From assembly GCA_035649895.1 (NCBI GenBank), contig DASRIS010000043.1:57158-121157 (forward strand): a stretch of 64,000 nucleotides of DNA, read 5' to 3'. Position 1 is the stretch's first letter; each line of letters opens with the position of its first letter. Shown piece by piece: positions 57,310-64,000 of the stretch. The translations under genes and the position numbers were made by a program. The notes beneath the pieces were generated by a model. The model did no database searches. It had not been told where the DNA came from and saw nothing but the letters and a program-made list of their open reading frames with translations. This DNA comes from DASSUC01 sp035649895. GTDB taxonomy: Bacteria; Actinomycetota; Actinomycetes; Mycobacteriales; Micromonosporaceae.

Positions 57310-58293
57310 AGGCAGCTCCGCGGTACGCCGGCGCAGCAGCGCCACGGCTCGGCGGAAGTAGTGGTGGTCGGGCGGGCGGGTGAGGAAGTCGGCGAGCGAG
57401 AACAGGTCGAGGGCCAGGCTGGTCCGGCGCCAGCCGTCGGGCAGGTGACCGCCGCCGGCCTCGTACCCGGCGAGGAAACCCCTGGTGAAGGCCGGCGGCC
57501 GTTCGTCCGCGAAGCGCAGCATGTTGCCGATGTCGACCAGCGGCGAGCTGCTGAAGGCGAACTCCCAGTCGAGCACGGCCGCGACCGCCCAGCCGTCGTC
57601 GCAGCGCGTGACCAGCAGGTTCTTGGGGTTGAAGTCGGCGTGGACGAGCTGGCGGGCGCCGCGGGCGGGCGCCAGGTCGGGGTCGGAGCCTGCGGCGAGC
57701 CGGCGCACCGCGTCCAGCTCGGCCGGGGTGAGCGCCGCCTCGGCGGGCCCGGTACGCAGGCAGCGCTCCACGAACGCGGGCAGGTCAGCGGCTGGCTCCA
57801 TGCCGGGCGGGTCCGGCTCCAGGTCCGCGCCGGTGAAGAACCCTGGGCGGGCGAGCTCGGTCTCGCCGATCCTGGCGAGGGTGTGGCCGATGGCGCGCCC
57901 GAGCGCGCCCGCCTCCACTTTCGTGACCGTGCGCAGGGTGGTGCTGGCCAGGACGCCGGGTACGAAGCGGGACAGCAGCAGCGGCTGCCCGGCCGCCTCG
58001 CCGGTGGGATCGGCGGCGACGACCTCGGCGACGGGCACCGACCCGGCGAGCCGCCCGGCCAGTGCCGCCTCGACGGCGCACGCGTTGGTGTGCAGGTACC
58101 GGCGCAGGACAAGGCGCTCGCCGGCGTCGGTCGCCAGGAGCAGGTTGTCGTTGCGGTAGCCGCCCGCCAGCCGCTCGGTGTGGACGATCCGGCGCCCCGG
58201 CAGTGCCTGGCCGGTTACCCACGCCCACGCGTCGGGGTCAAGGCCGGCCGGCATCTGCTTGAGCACTTCGCCGGGCCGCCCGTCGCCGCTCAT
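57307..58293 (-). CDS. APH-family phosphotransferase (aminoglycoside/choline kinase-like)
   Basis: A 328-residue kinase. The catalytic motif is HADFNPKN (Brenner loop) with DWEFAF as the metal-binding DFG equivalent. The N-lobe begins with GGYRNDNLLL as the glycine loop. It phosphorylates a small-molecule hydroxyl. Start ATG overlaps the stop of an upstream fragment (TGATG). Confidence 0.85.
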   Translation of the reverse strand: MSGDGRPGEVLKQMPAGLDPDAWAWVTGQALPGRRIVHTERLAGGYRNDNLLLATDAGERLVLRRYLHTNACAVEAALAGRLAGSVPVAEVVAADPTGEAAGQPLLLSRFVPGVLASTTLRTVTKVEAGALGRAIGHTLARIGETELARPGFFTGADLEPDPPGMEPAADLPAFVERCLRTGPAEAALTPAELDAVRRLAAGSDPDLAPARGARQLVHADFNPKNLLVTRCDDGWAVAAVLDWEFAFSSSPLVDIGNMLRFADERPPAFTRGFLAGYEAGGGHLPDGWRRTSLALDLFSLADFLTRPPDHHYFRRAVALLRRRTAELP

Positions 58294-58442
58294 CAGCGCA
58301 CAGTGTAGACGTGGTCCCCGGTCACCCTTGGCACGTCGGTGACGCTGTACCAGCCGTTCTCGTCCGTCTGCACGTCCGGCAGCGTCACCAGGCCGCGGTC
58401 ATCCTGCCGGGTCAGAGCAGGGGCCAGGAGCAGGCCAGTCAA
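58293..58442 (-). pseudogene. 3' fragment of an unknown gene upstream of the APH gene
   Basis: About 45 codons ending LPDVQTDENGWYSVTDVPRVTG then HVYTVR look like the end of a secreted Ig-like-domain protein or similar. No start is present, and upstream sequence in this frame is noise through the VapC gene. It probably marks a deletion end, and its stop is still coupled to the kinase start. Confidence 0.4.
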
Positions 58443-58488
58443 TCCGTACCGGGGTCGCCGGTACGGGACTGCGTGCGCGGCGGGGTGG

Positions 58489-58887
58489 TCAGAGCTTGAT
58501 GACGGCGAGGCTGGGCATGGCGTCGTAGTCGTTGTCCTGGGTGGCCACCGGAAGGCCATGAGCGAGCGCGGTAGCGGCAATCCAGGTGTCATTAATAGGA
58601 GCCTTGCGTCCTTCAGCACGAATTTTTGCCACCAACAGCGCCCACGCATCGGCGACTTGTTCATCGATGGGTAAGGGTTCGAACTGTCGGGCCAGCTCAT
58701 AGGTGGCTAGTCGTCGCGAAGCAGATTCCGGGTCGTGGCGGGCGGCGACGACCCCGAGACGCAGCTCGCCCAGCGTCACCACGGACACGCCCAACAGCAG
58801 CTGGCTGAGGGCTCGATCATCGAAGCGGCGCGCCTCTAAGCCGATGAACAGGGAGGTGTCGGCGATTGCCCGTCGAGTGGCTACCAC
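58489..58887 (-). CDS. PIN-domain toxin (VapC-like)
   Basis: A 132-residue PIN ribonuclease: IADTSLFIGLE (first Asp), TLGELRLGV (Glu), INDTWIAATALAHGLPVATQDNDYDAM (Asp residues; in part). It should cleave RNA when free. It overlaps the antitoxin by seven bases. GTG start. Confidence 0.92.
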   Translation of the reverse strand: MVATRRAIADTSLFIGLEARRFDDRALSQLLLGVSVVTLGELRLGVVAARHDPESASRRLATYELARQFEPLPIDEQVADAWALLVAKIRAEGRKAPINDTWIAATALAHGLPVATQDNDYDAMPSLAVIKL

Positions 58888-59144
58888 GGCAGGTCGTCGG
58901 TGGTGCCGGTAAGCATGCCGCGTAGTTCGTCGGCCATGCCGGTGTGGTCAGGCCCGAGTGCGCGGACCCGCGCCACGACCTCCGTAGCCGGAATCCACTG
59001 ACGGCGCCCGCGCAGGGGGACCAACTTCGCAACCGGCCGGTTGTTGTGCAGAATCTCTATCTCCTCACCAGCCTCAACCCGCCGCAGTACCTCGGCAGTG
59101 TGGTTACGCAGGTCGCGGGAGGGGATGACAGCTGTAGTAGCCAT
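58881..59144 (-). CDS. Phd/YefM-type antitoxin
   Basis: An 87-residue protein: ATTAVIPSRDLRNHTAEVLRRVEAGEEIEI (in part) is the Phd/YefM DNA-binding and dimer core, followed by RPVAKLVPL. The C-terminal tail binds the toxin. Start 59144 is preferred over 59183, as the family begins there. A palindrome directly upstream is the probable autoregulation site. Confidence 0.9.
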   Translation of the reverse strand: MATTAVIPSRDLRNHTAEVLRRVEAGEEIEILHNNRPVAKLVPLRGRRQWIPATEVVARVRALGPDHTGMADELRGMLTGTTDDLPW

Positions 59145-59158
59145 GCTACGAGCGTAGC
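59145..59158. promoter_or_regulatory. Palindrome GCTACG-AG-CGTAGC at the toxin-antitoxin promoter
   Basis: A perfect 6-base inverted repeat immediately upstream of the antitoxin start. Phd/YefM antitoxins bind such palindromes to repress their own operon. Confidence 0.6.
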
Positions 59159-59645
59159 GATGGATCGAGCGAACGTCCATCAACCCCGAAATGTCACCGC
59201 TGCTGTGGGCTGGTTGGCGGCAAAGCCGGCGCGGACACGCGCCAGGAGTTCGTTACGGCACGCTACGGTGCGCCGGGCTCCGAGCAGGCCGCCTGAGCTG
59301 AGGGCCGAACTGAGGGCCTGACCTTGAGCCATGTCACCGCGGCGCCCGCTCACTTGGCCCCGCTGCGCTCAGCCGAGCAGGCGCACGACGGGTGACAGAG
59401 ATCGGTAGTCGACAGCTGTGGGCTGGCGGTGTTGCCCGCGGTCACTGTGGACGTCCATTGTGCAGGTAGATCGTCTGCAGCAGCTGGTCGCAACCGCCAC
59501 CGAAACCCGGTCACCGCAGATCGCCGTATGACTGTCCACCATGCCGGGACCATCTGATAGATCGCGACTGCCCAACGCGCAGTCGTCACCCTGGGCGATT
59601 GCTCGCACCGCCTCGGCATGGCAGAGTCAGGCGGCTGAGCCGAGT
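59159..59645. other. 487-base intergenic region upstream of the Trypco1-like gene
   Basis: I see no gene. A short direct repeat CTGAGGGCC occurs twice near 59300-59316. The longer open frame reaching back to 59541 has no homology-like pattern before the gene start. Confidence 0.5.
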
Positions 59646-60026
59646 ATGAAAGCCGGAGGGCTGGTGGCCAGGACGTTGCTCAAGGTGCCCGTCGGTGACG
59701 ATGACGACGGGTTCATCGAGGTAGAGGTCGACCGCCGTGACCTCGAAGGCGTGGATCTGGCCTCTGACGACGGCGACGGCGCCGCGCGGGCCCCGTTCTC
59801 GCTCTCCGCTTCGCTCGGCAAGGTCATGCCGGCGATCAACACGATCCTGACCCGGCTCCGCTCGGCCGAGCAGGCGCCGGACGAGATCGGCATGCAGCTC
59901 GGCCTGACCGTCGGCGGGGAGACCGGACTGATCTTCACGAAGGGCACCGCCGAGGCGAACTTCACGCTCACGGTCACCTGGCGCAAGCCCGAGCCGGCGG
60001 GGCAGCGGCCCGATGGCCGGTCCTGA
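59646..60026 (+). CDS. Trypco1-like (CU044_2847 family) small protein, trypsin-associated conflict module
   Basis: A 126-residue protein: LLKVPVGDDDDGFIEVEVDRRDL, FSLSASLGKVMPAINTILTRLRSAEQAPDEI and GMQLGLTVGGETGLIFTKGTAEANFTLTVTW (in parts). This strand-helix-strand pattern, with a VEFG-like GLT-GGE-GL and TVTW end, is the trypsin-co-occurring domain 1 (CU044_2847) family. These small proteins occur with trypsin-like proteases in bacterial conflict systems, maybe as adaptor or substrate. GGAGGG lies before a GTG at 59664, giving an alternative start. It overlaps the giant trypsin-NACHT gene by 14 bases. Confidence 0.8.
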   Translation: MKAGGLVARTLLKVPVGDDDDGFIEVEVDRRDLEGVDLASDDGDGAARAPFSLSASLGKVMPAINTILTRLRSAEQAPDEIGMQLGLTVGGETGLIFTKGTAEANFTLTVTWRKPEPAGQRPDGRS

Positions 60027-63000
60027 GCACGGCATCTTCCGGGTTCTCCGCAACGGCCGGCCGGTCGGGCTCGCCTTCCACGTCGGCGGAGGGCTGCTCC
60101 TCACCTGCGCGCACGTGGTCAACACGGCGCTGGGCCGCCCGAAGCGGGAGCGGCGGCGCCCGGAGGGCACCGAGCTCACCGTCGACTTCGCGCTGGCCGA
60201 CCGGGCGCCGGCCCGCCCGGCGGTGCTGCGCTGGTGGGCCCCGGAGGCAGCGGCCGGCTTCGACGAGCGGGACGTGGCGGTGCTCGCGCTGGTCGCGCCG
60301 CCTCAGGACCTGGCGGTACTCCGGCTGGTCGAGGACGATGCCGGCGACTTCGAGGTACGCGCCTTCGGGCCGTCCCCGGCCCGACGCACGCCCGGTTACG
60401 TCGACGGCCGCCTCCTCGGCTCGGTCGACGGCGCCCGGCTACAGCTCAACCAGCGTATCGAGGGGGTCTTCCGGATCGGGGCCGGCTTCAGCGGCGGCCC
60501 GGTCTGGCGCGTCGCCACCGGCGAGGTGGCGGGTGCGCTCCAAGCGGCCGCGCTGGAGGACGAGGCGACCGACGCGTACATCGTGTCCGCCGCCCTCCTG
60601 CGCCGGGCGCTCGATGCGGCACGGGCCCAGCCCGGCCCGGTGGCCGCCGCACAGCGGGGGCCCCGGTCGGCCGGCGTGTCCGTGCTGCACCTGGCGGACC
60701 TGCAGTTCGGCGCGCACCACGGCTTTGGCGGCGACGGGCTGACCGAGGCCGACCGCCACCACGACCGCCTCGCCGGCCGCCTGCTGGAGGACCTGGGCTG
60801 GCTGCGCGAGCGCCACGGCGTCATCCCGGACGTGGTCGTCGTGGCCGGCGACATCGCCGAGTGGGCGATGCCCAAGGAGTACGAGACGGCGTACAGGTTC
60901 CTGGACGAGCTCGCGGCCGGGCTCGGGCTGGGCCGGGACCGGATCGTGCTGGTGCCCGGCAACCACGACGTCAACCGGAAGATGTGCCAGGCGTACCTCC
61001 TTGGCAAGGAGGCGGTGGGCGAGGAGCCGTTGCGGCCGTACTGGCCGAAGTGGGCGCCGTACGCGAAGCTGGTCGAGCGGTTCCACGGCCGGGCGCTGCC
61101 GCCCGACGAGCCGTGGTCCTATGTGGAGTTCGATGACCTCAAGCTCGCCGTGGCCGGGCTGAACTCCACGATGGCCGAGAGCCACCGGGAGGAGGACCAC
61201 TACGGCTCGACGGGCGAGGCGCAGCTGCGCTGGTTCGCCGAGCGGCTGCGCCAGCCCAGGCGCCAGGGCTGGCTGCGCCTTGCCGTGCTGCACCACAACC
61301 CGGTCCGCGGGGCCCGCGACGACGATGCCAACCTGCGCGACGCCGACCGGTTCGCCGAGGTGCTGGCGCCACACCTGCACGCGGTCCTTCATGGACACAC
61401 GCACGACGCGCGGGTCACCTGGGTCGGCGCGGGCCCGCTTCCGGTGCTGGGCACGGGCAGCGCCGGTGTGGTGCCGGCGCGGCGCCCGCCCGACGTGCCG
61501 AACCAGTACCAGGTCCTGCGGCTCGCCCGGGATGGCGTACGGGTGTGGGCGCGGCGGTTCAACCCGCAGCGCCGGCGCTGGGAGGGTGACAACAGCCTCA
61601 GCGACGACGGCGACACGTGGTGGCGCGACCTGCGGATGAGCCTGGCCGGCGCGGGCGACGCCTTCCCGCCGCCCGACCCTCCACCGGCACCGGACCCCAT
61701 GCGGGAGCGGCGCGAGCGGCACGCGGATGACCAGCCCCGGCGAGGCGAGGATCTGTTCAGCCGGATCACCGAGGTCTACCTGTTGCGCTATCCGCAGGCG
61801 CGGGTGACCGAGGTCGCCGACGATGCGGGCGCGCGCTACCTGCGGGTAGAGCGCCGCCAGACCGTCGATCCCGACCGGCCGGTGACGGTCGAGACGTTCC
61901 CGATCGGCGCGATCCGCGGCCCGGTCACGCCGGAGCGCATCGTCGCCTTCCACGAGCGGGTGGACGCAAGGTTCCGGGTGGGTGGCCACGCGGTGGGGTC
62001 GATGCTGGTGTACGAAGGGGAGCCGGCCCCGGCGGAGCTGCGCGAGCTGGCCCGGCTCAAGGGTGTCGAGCTGTTGAGCTTCGCGGAGCTCCAGCTCGGC
62101 TACGACCTGCGGCCGTACGCGAGCTGGCAGGCCGAGCAGCTGGCCAGCGATCCGGTCTACCCGCCCCAGCTCTACATCCCGCAGCGCTACAGCGAGCTCG
62201 GCGGTGCCGCGGTGCGGCCGGACCTGCTGGCCGACCTGCGCCGTTGGCTGGCCGATCCGGAGGGTCACTTCGCGCTGGTGCTCGGCCCGTTCGGGCATGG
62301 CAAGACGTTCCTGCTGCACGAGCTGGCCCGGCGGATGCACGCCGAGGGCGACCCCGCGGTGCCGGTGCTGATGCACCTGCGCGACCTTGAGAAGACCCAC
62401 CAGCTCAACCAGCTCGTCGCCGCCCAGCTCACCCAGGGCGGCCAGCGCCGCATCGACGTGCCACTGTTCCGCTACCTGCTGCGCGAGGGGCGGATCGCGC
62501 TGCTCTTCGACGGGTACGACGAGCTGGCGCAGCGGGTGACCTACCAGCGGGCCACCGAGCACCTGAACACGATCATCCAGGCCGCCGAGGGCCGGGCGAA
62601 GGTCGTGCTGACCAGCCGGGACCACTACTTCCTCACCGACAAAGACATCGTGACGGCGCTCGGCGACCGGATCGCCGTCATCTCGGGCCGGCGGGTGGTC
62701 AAGCTGTGCGGCTTCGGCGAGGAGGAGATCCTCGCCTTCCTGACCCGCCTGCTCGGAGAGCCCGACCGGGCGGCCCGGCGGCTGCGGTTGCTCCATGAGG
62801 TGCGTGACCTGCTGGGGCTCTCCCACAACCCGCGGATGCTCAGCTTCATCGGCCGGATCGAGGAGGAGCGGCTGGTTGAGGCGCACCGGAGGAAGGGCGA
62901 GATCACCGCGGCCGCGCTCTACCGCGAGCTGCTCGACCAGTGGATCGAGTACGAGTGGCGCCGGCTCGGCGAGCCGGGGTCCCCGTCCCGCGCCGAGATG

Positions 63001-64000
63001 TGGCTGGCCGTAGCGGACCTCGCCCTGCGGATGTGGCGCGCGCCCGGCGAGCGGCTCGGCCTGGCGGACCTGCAGGAGACCGCGGAGACGCTGGCGAAGC
63101 TCACGCCCACAGTGGACGAAGGGGCGCCCACGGTCGCGGAGGCCGCGCACCTGCTCGGCTCGTCGACGCTGCTGACCCGCGACGCTGGTGGCATGTTCCG
63201 GTTCGAGCACCGCTCGGTGCTGGAGTGGCTGGTGGCGAAGGAGTGCGCCACCCAGCTGAGCGAGGGTGACGCGGCGGAAGCGCGGCCGGAGCCGCTGGCC
63301 CGGCCGATGTCCCCGCTGATGGTCGACTTCCTGGTCGACCTCGCCGGCGACAGGGCCGCCGAGCGGTGGGCCCGGGCGGTGCTCGCCGCTCCCCCGGACG
63401 CCTTCGCCACCAGCGAGAACGCTGAGAAGGTGAGCAAGCGCCTGGGTACCGGTGCACACGGCGCCCAGCTGGCCGGCCAGGACCTGCGCGGCCGGGACCT
63501 GTCAGGAGCCGACCTGCGCCGCGCCGACCTGCGCGGCGCGGAACTCACCGAGGCCACGCTCGTAGCAGCGGACCTGAGCGGGGCGGACCTGACCAAGGCC
63601 GTCCTGGTGCGGGCCCGGCTCGACCGCGCCCGGCTCACCGGTGCGACATTGCGAGGCGCGGACCTCACCGGCGCCCGGCTGCTCGGTGCGGACCTCACCG
63701 GCGCGGTGCTGACCGGCGCCAAGCTGCGCCGCGCGGCGCTGGTCGGCGCCGCGACCGGCGAGTCGCAGCTGGACGGTGTCGAGCTGGCCGGTGCGGCGCT
63801 GCCGGACGGAAAGGGGGCGCAGCGTCAGGTCAGCGCCGCCGCTGCCCCGTTCACGGCAGCCGCCTTCGCACCCGACGGCGGCCTGCTGGCGACCGGCACA
63901 TCCGTGGGCGACGTCACCCTGTGGGACCCGGCCACCGGCGCGCAGGTACGCGAGCTGACCGGCCACCCCGGCTGGGTGTGGGCGGTGGCGTGGGCGCCGG
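60013..64000 (+). CDS. Trypsin - calcineurin-like phosphoesterase - NACHT NTPase - pentapeptide - WD40 protein (3' end beyond window)
   Basis: A frame open from ATG 60013 to the window end, at least 1,329 residues. Domains: trypsin-like protease, about 10-200, with triad His34 (TCAHVV), Asp87 (ERDVAVL), Ser160 (GFSGGPV); calcineurin-like phosphoesterase, about 222-480 (DLQFG D229, AGDIAE D280, GNHDVN 316-321, LHHNPV H427, HGHTHD 460-465); an uncharacterised region, about 575-745, ending ELARLKGVELLSFAEL; NACHT-like NTPase with Walker A GPFGHGKT (758-765) and Walker B LLFDGYDELA (830-839); helical region; pentapeptide repeats, about 1150-1255 (ADLRRADLRGAEL); first WD40 blade from about 1277 (FAPDGGLLATGT, TLWDPATGA). 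All enzymatic residues look intact. Likely an NTP-gated immune effector with WD40 sensor. Confidence 0.9.
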   Translation, partial: MAGPEHGIFRVLRNGRPVGLAFHVGGGLLLTCAHVVNTALGRPKRERRRPEGTELTVDFALADRAPARPAVLRWWAPEAAAGFDERDVAVLALVAPPQDLAVLRLVEDDAGDFEVRAFGPSPARRTPGYVDGRLLGSVDGARLQLNQRIEGVFRIGAGFSGGPVWRVATGEVAGALQAAALEDEATDAYIVSAALLRRALDAARAQPGPVAAAQRGPRSAGVSVLHLADLQFGAHHGFGGDGLTEADRHHDRLAGRLLEDLGWLRERHGVIPDVVVVAGDIAEWAMPKEYETAYRFLDELAAGLGLGRDRIVLVPGNHDVNRKMCQAYLLGKEAVGEEPLRPYWPKWAPYAKLVERFHGRALPPDEPWSYVEFDDLKLAVAGLNSTMAESHREEDHYGSTGEAQLRWFAERLRQPRRQGWLRLAVLHHNPVRGARDDDANLRDADRFAEVLAPHLHAVLHGHTHDARVTWVGAGPLPVLGTGSAGVVPARRPPDVPNQYQVLRLARDGVRVWARRFNPQRRRWEGDNSLSDDGDTWWRDLRMSLAGAGDAFPPPDPPPAPDPMRERRERHADDQPRRGEDLFSRITEVYLLRYPQARVTEVADDAGARYLRVERRQTVDPDRPVTVETFPIGAIRGPVTPERIVAFHERVDARFRVGGHAVGSMLVYEGEPAPAELRELARLKGVELLSFAELQLGYDLRPYASWQAEQLASDPVYPPQLYIPQRYSELGGAAVRPDLLADLRRWLADPEGHFALVLGPFGHGKTFLLHELARRMHAEGDPAVPVLMHLRDLEKTHQLNQLVAAQLTQGGQRRIDVPLFRYLLREGRIALLFDGYDELAQRVTYQRATEHLNTIIQAAEGRAKVVLTSRDHYFLTDKDIVTALGDRIAVISGRRVVKLCGFGEEEILAFLTRLLGEPDRAARRLRLLHEVRDLLGLSHNPRMLSFIGRIEEERLVEAHRRKGEITAAALYRELLDQWIEYEWRRLGEPGSPSRAEMWLAVADLALRMWRAPGERLGLADLQETAETLAKLTPTVDEGAPTVAEAAHLLGSSTLLTRDAGGMFRFEHRSVLEWLVAKECATQLSEGDAAEARPEPLARPMSPLMVDFLVDLAGDRAAERWARAVLAAPPDAFATSENAEKVSKRLGTGAHGAQLAGQDLRGRDLSGADLRRADLRGAELTEATLVAADLSGADLTKAVLVRARLDRARLTGATLRGADLTGARLLGADLTGAVLTGAKLRRAALVGAATGESQLDGVELAGAALPDGKGAQRQVSAAAAPFTAAAFAPDGGLLATGTSVGDVTLWDPATGAQVRELTGHPGWVWAVAWAP

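Noticed and set aside
60439..63459. 1,006-codon minus-strand frame opposite the trypsin-NACHT gene
   Set aside because: Antisense shadow; low-complexity composition, while the plus frame holds clear catalytic motifs.

Overview
The window is high-GC, densely coded DNA with GTG/ATG starts, frequent 4-base start/stop overlaps and typical actinomycete families: HspR with a HAIR-type operator, an AfsR/SARP regulator, SigK-like ECF sigma, MEDS/RsbW switch proteins, DUF3618/DUF4235 proteins and a streptogrisin-like protease. It is chromosomal DNA of an Actinomycetota species. Micromonosporaceae or a related filamentous family is my inference, not proven here. I found no rRNA, tRNA, CRISPR array or complete insertion sequence.

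Layout. 0-2.6 kb: an unknown gene, then a two-gene RloA/RloB (AbiL-like) phage-defence pair. 2.7-4.7 kb: heat-shock module, hspR-J-protein facing an hsp20 gene across a HAIR-like operator. 4.9-6.1 kb: CopC-domain protein and a His-rich membrane protein. 6.2-16.4 kb: oxidative/secondary-metabolism genes (divergent P450, FAD oxidoreductase, FMN hydroxy-acid oxidase, sulfotransferase, ECF sigma, acyl-adenylating ligase, BMP lipoprotein, Rieske ring-hydroxylating dioxygenase beta and alpha). 16.7-19 kb: secreted SGNH hydrolase, a small membrane protein and a CadD-type transporter with its middle missing. 19-24.5 kb: AfsR/SARP regulator divergent from a fatty acyl-AMP ligase coupled to an ACP-GNAT fusion, which looks like a compact lipid N-acylation system. 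24.7-31.4 kb: mixed secreted proteins, a small HTH gene beside a Clp-N remnant, beta-propellers, an oxidoreductase and a hemerythrin.

31.5-39.8 kb reads as a defence/DNA-processing island: RecQ helicase, a second RloA-like ATPase whose RloB partner is broken by an internal deletion, and a 1,500-residue SF1 helicase with a C-terminal Vsr/DUF559-like nuclease. 39.8-42.9 kb: envelope proteins and a PQQ-type sugar dehydrogenase. 43.4-45.2 kb: a lone AIPR abortive-infection gene of lower GC. 45.4-58.9 kb: secreted protease, LysR regulator, a MEDS-STAS/RsbW-like/PHP overlapping operon, Rieske protein, glycosyltransferase remnant, MerB-like lyase, VOC protein, DacB, metallophosphatase, APH-like kinase and a VapBC-type toxin-antitoxin pair.

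The right edge (59.6-64 kb) holds the most striking system: a small Trypco1-like (CU044_2847-type) protein overlapping by 14 bases a giant ORF that is still open at the window end. The ORF encodes, in order, a trypsin-like protease with an intact triad, a calcineurin-like phosphoesterase, an uncharacterised linker domain, a NACHT-type NTPase, pentapeptide repeats and the start of a WD40 propeller. This is the domain logic of NTP-dependent immune/conflict proteins. A recurring theme of the window is genes broken by internal loss (second RloB, CadD, glycosyltransferase, Clp-N).
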